Source of the DNA: Desmonostoc geniculatum HA4340-LM1
GTDB taxonomy: Bacteria; Cyanobacteriota; Cyanobacteriia; Cyanobacteriales; Nostocaceae
DNA length: 51,401 bases
Assembly (NCBI GenBank): GCA_019359545.1
Contig: JAHHHB010000043.1
Location: 1 to 51,401, forward strand
Direction: 5' to 3'
A model generated the notes under the pieces. The model was not told the DNA's origin and ran no database searches. It worked only from the letters and a program-made list of their open reading frames with translations. Shown here piece by piece: positions 45,641-51,401 of this stretch. The position numbers and the translations under genes are program-made. Position 1 is the stretch's first letter. Every line of letters begins with the position of its first letter.

Positions 45641-47035
45641 ATGTCCGAACTCTTTGCCACTACTGGAACTATAGCCGCGATCGCCACTGCTGTTGTCCCC
45701 CAACAGGGTAGTGTTGGTATTGTGCGGGTATCCGGTGACCAAGCAATGTCCATCGCCCAAACTCTGTTTCACACACCAGGGCGACAAGTTTGGCAAACTC
45801 ACCGGATTCTCTACGGTTATATTCGCCATCCCCAAACACAACAACTGGTGGATGAAGCTTTGTTGCTAATCATGAAAGCACCTCGTTCTTACACTCGTGA
45901 AGATGTGGTGGAATTCCATTGCCACGGGGGAATTATGGCAGTGCAGCAGGTGTTACAACTGTGTTTGGAAAATGGTGCAAGATTAGCCCAACCGGGAGAA
46001 TTTACTCTCCGTGCCTTTTTGAATGGGCGATTGGATTTAACTCAGGCTGAAGGCATTGCTGATTTGGTGGGAGCTAAATCGCCCCAAGCTGCCCAAACTG
46101 CCTTAGCTGGTTTACAGGGAAAATTAGCTCAGCCGATCCGGCAGTTACGCGCTAACTGTTTGGATATTTTGGCAGAAATCGAAGCTCGAATTGATTTTGA
46201 GGAGGACTTTCCTCCGCTGGATGACAAAATAATCATATCAGAAATTGAGAAAATTGCCGCAGAAATTTCTCAGTTATTGGCAACCAAAGATAAAGGTGAG
46301 TTGCTACGCACTGGTTTAAAAGTGGCAATTGTCGGGCGTCCCAATGTGGGAAAGTCGAGTTTATTGAATGCTTGGAGCCGGAGCGATCGCGCCATCGTCA
46401 CAGATTTACCCGGTACAACCCGCGACGTGGTGGAATCCCAGTTAGTTGTGGGGGGAATTCCCGTGCAGGTGCTAGATACAGCCGGGATTCGGGAAACAAC
46501 AGACCAAGTGGAAAAAATTGGCGTGGAGCGATCGCGCCGTGCGGCAAATGCAGCTGATTTAGTCTTGCTGACCATTGATGCTTCCGCTGGCTGGACTCAA
46601 GGCGATGAAGAAATTTACGAACAAGTGGAACACCGTCCGTTAATTCTAGTAATTAATAAAATCGACTTAATAGAAGAAACCCAAAGAAAAACTCTTAAAT
46701 CCAAAATCCAAAATCCAAAATCCAAAATTCTGACAGCCGCCGCCCAAAATCAAGGGATTGATGCTTTAGAAACAGCTATTTTAGAGATAATTCAAACTGG
46801 AAAAGTTCAAGCTGCTGATATGGATTTAGCCATTAACCAAAGGCAAGCAGCAGCTTTAACTCAAGCTAAAATTTCCTTGGAACAGGTACAAGCAACTATT
46901 GAGCAGCAGTTACCTCTTGATTTTTGGACAATTGATTTACGGGGTGCAATTCAAGCACTAGGAGAAATTACTGGAGAAGAAGTTACAGAATCAGTTTTAG
47001 ATAGAATTTTTAGTAAATTTTGTATTGGGAAGTAA
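45641..47035 (+). CDS. mnmE: tRNA uridine-5-carboxymethylaminomethyl modification GTPase
   Basis: 464 residues. The N-terminal tetrahydrofolate-binding domain (residues 1-120) has [20 protein letters not shown] and the [22 protein letters not shown] motif. The helical domain is split by a Ras-like G domain: G1 [13 protein letters not shown]3 DTAGIRE, G4 NKID. The C-terminal FCIGK carries the catalytic-site cysteine. With MnmG it modifies wobble U34 of several tRNAs. Between [10 protein letters not shown] and [12 protein letters not shown] an insert [15 protein letters not shown] is encoded by aaatccaaaatccaaaatc, a spacer repeat; the rest is intact. Confidence 0.95.
   Translation: MSELFATTGTIAAIATAVVPQQGSVGIVRVSGDQAMSIAQTLFHTPGRQVWQTHRILYGYIRHPQTQQLVDEALLLIMKAPRSYTREDVVEFHCHGGIMAVQQVLQLCLENGARLAQPGEFTLRAFLNGRLDLTQAEGIADLVGAKSPQAAQTALAGLQGKLAQPIRQLRANCLDILAEIEARIDFEEDFPPLDDKIIISEIEKIAAEISQLLATKDKGELLRTGLKVAIVGRPNVGKSSLLNAWSRSDRAIVTDLPGTTRDVVESQLVVGGIPVQVLDTAGIRETTDQVEKIGVERSRRAANAADLVLLTIDASAGWTQGDEEIYEQVEHRPLILVINKIDLIEETQRKTLKSKIQNPKSKILTAAAQNQGIDALETAILEIIQTGKVQAADMDLAINQRQAAALTQAKISLEQVQATIEQQLPLDFWTIDLRGAIQALGEITGEEVTESVLDRIFSKFCIGK
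46698..46728. repeat. atccaaaatccaaaatcc repeat inside mnmE
   Basis: About four copies of atccaaa in frame within the G domain, in the loop before the G5 region. Identical repeats occur in spacers at 28432, 45190, 49833 and 51240. Confidence 0.85.
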
Positions 47036-47271
47036 ATTGCATATTGGTTACAGCTAAATCCAACCCAACGTTTATACTAATGTTTGTAAAATTTTACCAA
47101 CAAGACACGGTTTAAAGCCTCGCTCCTTGTGGGCGATGGCTCCCTTGCTCCCTCGCCTCCTTAGTTGAGAGCAACTCCCGCAAGTGGCTTGGTTTTTCTC
47201 CTCTGCTCCCCTGCCCCTCTGCTCCTCTGCTTTTTCACTGCCGTTCAATTACATCTACAATTAATAACTAA
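47036..47271. other. mnmE 3' spacer
   Basis: No gene. Holds pyrimidine-rich tandem repeats (ctcccctgcccctctgctcc, 47195-47235). Confidence 0.6.
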
Positions 47272-47682
47272 ATGTGCATCTCAATTCGCCAAGCAACCAT
47301 ACAAGATACCTTGATAGTCTCGGATATTTTGTTAGAAGCAGCTTTGTGGCTCCAGCAGCGTGGTATACCTCTGTGGCGTGATAGTGAAGTTTCACCAGAA
47401 AGTATTTCTGAAGATGTTGCTAATGGATTGTTTTTCATTGCTGAGTGGGCAGGTGAACCAGCTGGTGCAATTAAGTTTCAGCTAGAAGATTTTCTTTTCT
47501 GGCCGGACATTTCTCAACAAGAGTCAGCATTCGTACATCGCCTTGCAGTTCGACGATTTTATTCTGGCGGTAAAGTCTCTTCAGCGTTACTCACTTGGGC
47601 TATTGAACACGCGCAAATACTTGGTAAACTTTACTTACGTTTGGATTGCGATGCTTCGCGTCCGCGCCTGAAAGAGTTATAG
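47272..47682 (+). pseudogene. GNAT-family acetyltransferase truncated at the C-terminus
   Basis: 136 residues. The start MCISIRQATIQDTLIVSDIL and LEDFLFWPDISQQESAFVHR match small GNAT enzymes. The acetyl-CoA loop region reads HRLAVRRFYSGGKVSSALLT, a variant of the Q/R-x-x-G-x-G/A motif with GGK. The protein ends LYLRLDCDASRPRLKEL followed by TAG, where the family normally continues (Y-E-K-x-G-F and so on) for another 25-30 residues. Either a frameshift or small deletion has cut the C-terminal strand. The product could fold poorly. Confidence 0.65.
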
Positions 47683-47727
47683 GCTCAAGCTTCTAATTTT
47701 TGAACCAATTAAAAAAGAGGTTTTACT

Positions 47728-48057
47728 ATGGAAGGAATAAACTACCGTGAATTAGTACAGAGAATCCTCAAAGGTCATTCAATTCACCATTCAAATGATG
47801 ATACAGAAATACAGCTAATTTTTGATACAGACCGCGACCATTACCAAGTTATTCATTTGGGATGGGAAGAACTGAGGCGGGTATATGGTTGCATCATCCA
47901 TGTTGATATTAAAGATGGCAAAATTTGGATTCAGCGAGATGGAACGGAGGTTGGAGTAGCTAATGAATTAGTAACTGCTGGAGTACCAAAACAAGATATT
48001 GTTTTAGGTTTTCACGCTCCCTACAAACGGAAGTTTACTGAGTTTGCAGCAGGGTAG
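47728..48057 (+). CDS. XisI-family protein
   Basis: 109 residues, the typical length. NYRELVQRILKGHSIHHSND, EIQLIFDTDRDHYQVIHLGW and VANELVTAGVPKQDIVLGFH, plus the ending APYKRKFTEFAAG, are the XisI hallmarks. XisI and XisH were first found as factors needed with XisF for excision of the fdxN element in Anabaena heterocysts. Here there is no XisH gene and no recombinase, so this is one of many orphan copies in Nostocales genomes. The role is unknown. The start ATG follows AGAGGTTTTACT. Confidence 0.88.
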   Translation: MEGINYRELVQRILKGHSIHHSNDDTEIQLIFDTDRDHYQVIHLGWEELRRVYGCIIHVDIKDGKIWIQRDGTEVGVANELVTAGVPKQDIVLGFHAPYKRKFTEFAAG

Positions 48058-48160
48058 GCAAAATGGTTTCTCATTGACGACATACACACACTTGACTCTC
48101 AAAATAAATAGTGCGTTACGCTGGTGCTAATGAAACCCACGTTATTTGTAATCAAAGCCT

Positions 48161-48490
48161 ATGAAGTTTTTTGTTCCAGCAGCCAAGGATGATGTGAAAG
48201 CTGAACAGGTGTATAATGCTCTTGCTCAGTCTCTACAAGCACCAATAACCGAAAAGCGTATTTGGAAATTACAGTGGCGTGACAATGAAACTGATATGGA
48301 ATGCGAGGTGGGTAAACCTTTACCATCGCCTTACCAAACAGGAAAAGAGCTAGTTTTGGCAATCTTTGAGTGTGAAAACCTTTATAAAATTTGTACTCTT
48401 ACCCGTGGAGGAGTCAAGGGAGAACCTATCTTGGCTGTGAAAAACTCTCAATCCTCTGTAATATATTTTTCAGATAATTTAAATAACTGA
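48161..48490 (+). CDS. Hypothetical protein
   Basis: 109 residues with credible composition. Begins MKFFVPAAKDDVKAEQVYNA; contains RIWKLQWRDNETDMECEVGK, ELVLAIFECENLYKICTLTR and GGVKGEPILAVKNSQSSVIY. No signal peptide, no membrane segment. I do not recognise a family; the start MKFFVPAA... and the small beta-rich body suggest a conserved accessory protein. It is between xisI and a toxin-antitoxin pair, co-oriented with both. Confidence 0.6.
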   Translation: MKFFVPAAKDDVKAEQVYNALAQSLQAPITEKRIWKLQWRDNETDMECEVGKPLPSPYQTGKELVLAIFECENLYKICTLTRGGVKGEPILAVKNSQSSVIYFSDNLNN

Positions 48491-48589
48491 CTCTAGTGTT
48501 TACTAAAACTAAATGCGTAGGCGTAGCCCGTCGTAGACATCGCCTTGGTAACATAGTAGATAAAATTAGTTCAGCCGAACTCTCAAGGT

Positions 48590-48904
48590 ATGACTAACTT
48601 TCAGATTTCTTTACCTGAGTCTATGAAAGCTTTTATCGAAGAAGAAGTTGCTAAAGGCGGTTATGGTTCAGCCAGTGAATATCTTCAAGAACTAATCCTT
48701 CAAGACCAACAGCAAAAAGGTCAAGAACGAAAACGCGCTCACTTGATGGCGAAGCTTCACACGCAAGGTCAACTGGATGATGAAGAGTTTGAAGTACTTG
48801 CAGATAAGTTAGCTGACGAGTTTGCTGCAAACGTTGGCTCAAATTTACCTGTGCTATCAGATTATGCTATCAGTCGTGAGAGTGTTTATGAGGATCATCC
48901 TTAG
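48590..48904 (+). CDS. ParD-like antitoxin (CopG/Arc/MetJ type)
   Basis: 104 residues. The ribbon-helix-helix N-terminus (NFQISLPESMKAFIEEEVAK, GGYGSASEYLQELILQDQ) is of the ParD type. The second half is longer than usual: KLHTQGQLDDEEFEVLADKL, EFAANVGSNLPVLSDYAISR, ending VYEDHP. It ends 2 nt before the toxin gene, the normal antitoxin-first order. The extended C-terminus may bind the PIN-domain toxin. Confidence 0.82.
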   Translation: MTNFQISLPESMKAFIEEEVAKGGYGSASEYLQELILQDQQQKGQERKRAHLMAKLHTQGQLDDEEFEVLADKLADEFAANVGSNLPVLSDYAISRESVYEDHP

Positions 48905-48906
48905 CA

Positions 48907-49350
48907 GTGGTATACCTGATAGATACTAATGTTTTACTGCGTTTTGTCGATCGCACTCACCCACTACACCCAATAATACGAACTACGATCCGAAAATTGC
49001 GACGCGATGGACATACACTGCAAATTACGACGCAAAACTGCGTTGAGTTTTGGAATGTTGCTACAAGACCAGCTACAAAAAACGGGTTTGGCTTGACACC
49101 AATACATGCAGACCGGCTACTGCGACTGATTGAGCGCCTCTTTCCATTGTTACCTGATATGTCTACTATTTACCCTGAGTGGCGTAAGCTTGTTGTCGCA
49201 TTCAGTGTGTCAGGTGTCCAGGTGCATGATGCTCGTCTCGTTGCTAATATGAAGGCAAATAGCGTGACGCATATTTTGACATTCAATACTAAAGATTTCA
49301 TTCGCTATGCGTCTGAAGGAATTGTAGCGGTTGATCCAACAACACTGTAA
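48907..49350 (+). CDS. PIN-domain toxin-like ribonuclease
   Basis: 147 residues. PIN acidic residues: VYLIDTNVLLRFVDRTHPLH (Asp6), NCVEFWNVATRP (Glu near 47), VQVHDARLVANMKANSVTH (Asp near 105), ILTFNTKDFIRY (Asp near 127). These are the four metal-binding positions of VapC-type endoribonucleases. The start GTG or TTG choice: the frame begins at GTG 48907 (VVYLID or MVYLID), 2 nt after the antitoxin stop. Its partner is ParD-like rather than VapB-like. Confidence 0.85.
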   Translation: MVYLIDTNVLLRFVDRTHPLHPIIRTTIRKLRRDGHTLQITTQNCVEFWNVATRPATKNGFGLTPIHADRLLRLIERLFPLLPDMSTIYPEWRKLVVAFSVSGVQVHDARLVANMKANSVTHILTFNTKDFIRYASEGIVAVDPTTL

Positions 49351-49449
49351 TTGTTATTTTTCAAAGTGCGATCACAGGATGCTATAGCTATGATAACTCC
49401 AGAAATACTCATAAAACTCATAAGTGATGGCGAAACTCTTACTGTAGAC

Positions 49450-49575
49450 GCTATGCGCCCCCAATCCATGTACGATCGCTAATATCGCCCTCACCTTCCC
49501 CTCTGGATACCAACTTTGGTAATACAGTTCTAGCTGCCCAACACCTTGAAATGTGCCTTCTTTATGGTGGATCAT
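49450..49575 (-). pseudogene. 5' fragment of a lysophospholipase/monoacylglycerol-lipase-like gene
   Basis: From ATG 49575: HKEGTFQGVGQLELYYQSWY and PEGKVRAILAIVHGLGAHS, the N-terminal strand and HG oxyanion motif of monoacylglycerol-lipase-type alpha/beta hydrolases. After GAHS the sequence becomes unrelated (VYSKSFAITYEFYEYF). The GHSMGG nucleophile region and everything after it are absent. The ATG and first 42 codons are the only remaining part. Confidence 0.75.
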
Positions 49576-49823
49576 CAGATTAATTTGTTACGCCTTTTCC
49601 CACTTAGGTAATAGTTTATCAAGGTATATTAGACCTCTTGCAAAAGTCCTTCTTTGCGTTCTCTTCTGGAGCGCCTCTCTTGCCTCGTGCGTGAGATAAA
49701 AAATTATTTATGCAATGAGAGAAAGATTATTAAATTTTGTTTACCCTGCAAAATGGACTACTAGCTTGATTTTTTAGAGATTCTGCTAGGATAAAAACAG
49801 ACAAAACCGCCATCCGTTTATCG
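49576..49823. other. Spacer with possible element end
   Basis: Contains ttagacctcttgcaaaagtc at 49629-49648, a phrase seen at ends of insertion sequences in Nostocales; no transposase. The promoter of the acyltransferase gene probably lies at 49740-49800. Confidence 0.35.
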
Positions 49824-50810
49824 GTGCGGTCAATCCAAAATCCAAAATTTAAAATCCAAAATCTTTTGACATCCAGTCATCAGCAAGAAAATAATACCCA
49901 ATCAGAAACTTTACCACCCCTGACTGATGCTACCATTGAGCGGGTAAAAGAGGGTGTAGCTGCGGCTGGCGATCGCGCTGTTCGCCAAATCATTGAGGAA
50001 ACTCTGAATCATCTTGACACCATTAATCAAGAGCATTCTGAACCTAGAGCTAATCCTGGGCTGCGTCGGTTTATAATGCGATCGCTCATGCATACTCTTT
50101 TCCAAGTCCAGGTCGAAAACGGCGAAAGAATACCTCAGCAACCAGCAATTTTAGCAGTTAACCATCTCCACCATATCGATCCATTACTCCTGTTAGCGGA
50201 ACTTCCCACCCAACCTTATTACTATATTCTGGGCGATGCTCGTACTCTTTATAATAAGTGGTGGAAGCGTTGTATCCTGGGTTTTGCAGGAGGTGTAATT
50301 CCTTTAAAACGGGTGTGGAAAGAAGAAGTAGCTGTGATGAAAGCGGCTAAAGCAGGAAGAGAAGATTTAGTTGACCTAGCCGCAGCAATTGAACACACAG
50401 TAGCCACAGGCGAAGACATACACACATTGCGACAGATAGACCGAATTATTCTATCAATTTTGGCTCGTGGTGATGGAATGATTCTGTTTCCCGAAGGACG
50501 ATTGGGAACTGCTGAAGCTCAGTTGCATCTGCCGTTGAAGCGTGGGACTATAATTTATGCCTTGCGTGGTGGCGTACCGATTATTCCAGTTGCACTGATT
50601 GGAACACATGACCTTTATTTGAGAAAAAAGTTAACTATACGGGTGGGTGAACCGTTACACTTTCCCTCAACAACCAGGCCAAAGCGACAGGAAGTAGATG
50701 TAGCTTTGGAAACTCTAGAGAAAGCAATGCTTTCTCTGTTACCAACTAATTATCAGGAACCAACAGGATTAAAACTGTTACATTATTTTCTCAATCACAT
50801 GTTGTGGTAA
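49824..50810 (+). CDS. 1-acylglycerol-3-phosphate acyltransferase-like (PlsC family)
   Basis: 328 residues with the usual start GTG 49824 of the open frame, but the first 15 codons (SIQNPKFKIQNLLT) derive from the spacer repeat ccaaaatccaaaattt, so the real start is uncertain (a later TTG at 49864 is possible). The acyltransferase motifs are NHLHHIDPLLLLAE (NHX4D), GGVIPLKRV, FPEGRLGTAE and VPIIPVALIGTHDL. The helical N-terminal region is of the glycerol-3-phosphate acyltransferase type found in cyanobacteria. It acylates lysophosphatidate or a related substrate at the membrane. Confidence 0.85.
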   Translation: MRSIQNPKFKIQNLLTSSHQQENNTQSETLPPLTDATIERVKEGVAAAGDRAVRQIIEETLNHLDTINQEHSEPRANPGLRRFIMRSLMHTLFQVQVENGERIPQQPAILAVNHLHHIDPLLLLAELPTQPYYYILGDARTLYNKWWKRCILGFAGGVIPLKRVWKEEVAVMKAAKAGREDLVDLAAAIEHTVATGEDIHTLRQIDRIILSILARGDGMILFPEGRLGTAEAQLHLPLKRGTIIYALRGGVPIIPVALIGTHDLYLRKKLTIRVGEPLHFPSTTRPKRQEVDVALETLEKAMLSLLPTNYQEPTGLKLLHYFLNHMLW

Positions 50811-50813
50811 AAA

Positions 50814-51110
50814 TTACTTCTCTAAAAAGTTCGTAATTTTGAAATTTGACGTTCCCTCCCAACAGTGGTTTAAAAATGCGCTTACTTGAGCATCTGCTGA
50901 ATCAGCCGATTCTTTAGAAGCATTAAACTGAACTGCTGTCACAATGTATTCAAAAATAATCACAAACTGTTTTTGGGCTGAAATTCTCTCAACAACAATT
51001 GTTTCACCTACTTGAGGAATTTGAGATACATCCACTAGAAACGTTTCAATTTTTGGTTTCTCTAGTGGATTTTGGAAATTGAAATATTTACAATAAACAA
51101 TAATTTTCAC
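50814..51110 (-). CDS. Hypothetical protein
   Basis: 98 residues, convergent with the acyltransferase gene and 4 nt from its stop. Starts MKIIVYCKYFNFQNPLEKPK, contains VSQIPQVGETIVVERISAQK, QFVIIFEYIVTAVQFNASKE and ends NFKITNFLEK. Beta-rich, with no signal peptide and no recognised domain. The start is the first ATG of the frame. Confidence 0.5.
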   Translation of the reverse strand: MKIIVYCKYFNFQNPLEKPKIETFLVDVSQIPQVGETIVVERISAQKQFVIIFEYIVTAVQFNASKESADSADAQVSAFLNHCWEGTSNFKITNFLEK

Positions 51111-51401
51111 TTCATTAAACCACTAACAACGTAAGGATTCAGAATACCTTGATATCCAAGCTAATAACGCTTAAAAAAATTAAATCCTGATTCTTAAACT
51201 ATTCTGACCGAATTTTAGATTTTAAATTTTGGATTTTGGAATTGAAGATTCAAAATCCAAAATTTAAACAGGTTTCAGAACAAGCCAATTTAAACGCGAG
51301 AATAAATCTAAAATCCAAAATTACTTGACTTGTCCCTGACTTTAGGCATCTACGGTGTATACACAACCTGAATTACCCCCCTTAATCCCCCCTTATAAAG
51401 G
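51111..51401. other. Repeat-bearing spacer at the window end
   Basis: Opposed repeats ttttaaattttggattttgg and caaaatccaaaatttaaac (51213-51268) can pair into a stem. No gene is seen; the end has cccccttaatccccccttat, a phrase frequent near cyanobacterial genes. Confidence 0.6.

Overview
The window is chromosomal DNA of a filamentous, probably heterocyst-forming cyanobacterium of the Nostoc/Anabaena/Calothrix group. The evidence is photosystem II genes (psbM, psbK), phosphoribulokinase, a FNR with a phycobilisome-linker domain, a complete beta-carboxysome locus, many GCGATCGC (HIP1-type) sites, an XisI-family gene, and the short tandem repeats (gtcattggtcatt, gttaggagttagga, ggggagtgggga, atccaaaatccaaa) typical of Nostocales spacers. 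No tRNA, rRNA or CRISPR array was recognised.

Layout. 1-9.7 kb: a glycosyltransferase remnant, a DUF4079 membrane protein, a NUDIX gene fused by deletion to the tail of another gene, gatB, a tandem universal stress protein, then minus-strand photosynthesis genes (tgt-psbK, 2Fe-2S ferredoxin-psbM; psbM and psbK are only 38 and 45 codons), and cobS. 9.9-15.9 kb: mixed housekeeping and secreted proteins (PPC-domain protein, comF, GNAT, a glycoside-hydrolase-like protein, DUF1206, epoxide-hydrolase-like enzyme, pentapeptide protein). 16-23.6 kb: degenerate DNA, then metK, prk, a 1.4-kb spacer, petH and hom. 24-28.4 kb: an accessory zone with a higBA toxin-antitoxin pair, a MITE, wrecked Ser/Thr kinases and tandem Uma2 nuclease-like genes.

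28.5-40.4 kb is the main functional block, a CO2-concentrating supercluster. ndhF4-ndhD4-cupB (minus strand) encode the constitutive CO2-hydrating NDH-1 module. They diverge across 657 bp from ccmK2-ccmK1-ccmL-ccmM-ccmN-ccmO (plus strand), which encode the beta-carboxysome shell and core, followed by a CmpR-type LysR regulator. NDH-1 supplies cytosolic bicarbonate; the carboxysome turns it back into CO2 around Rubisco; prk and petH elsewhere in the window supply RuBP and NADPH. ccmM carries a textbook internal ribosome-binding site for the short Rubisco-condensing isoform.

40.6-51.4 kb: a MuiA-family protein, a probable restriction-modification pair beside a decapitated Uma2 gene, a small Cys-rich protein, mnmE, a truncated acetyltransferase, an orphan xisI, a ParD-like/PIN-domain pair, a lipase remnant, a PlsC-type acyltransferase and small hypotheticals.

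The less usual signals are spacer repeats that have entered reading frames (hom, mnmE, the plsC-like N-terminus), several deletion-junction pseudogenes, a structured ccmK2-ccmK1 spacer with a 49-codon open frame, an inverted-repeat element abutting metK, a terminator-like hairpin stranded upstream of petH, and an antitoxin/toxin pairing that mixes ParD-like and PIN families. I see no wholly new multi-gene system; the best candidates for undescribed function are the ccmK spacer and the restriction-modification pair.
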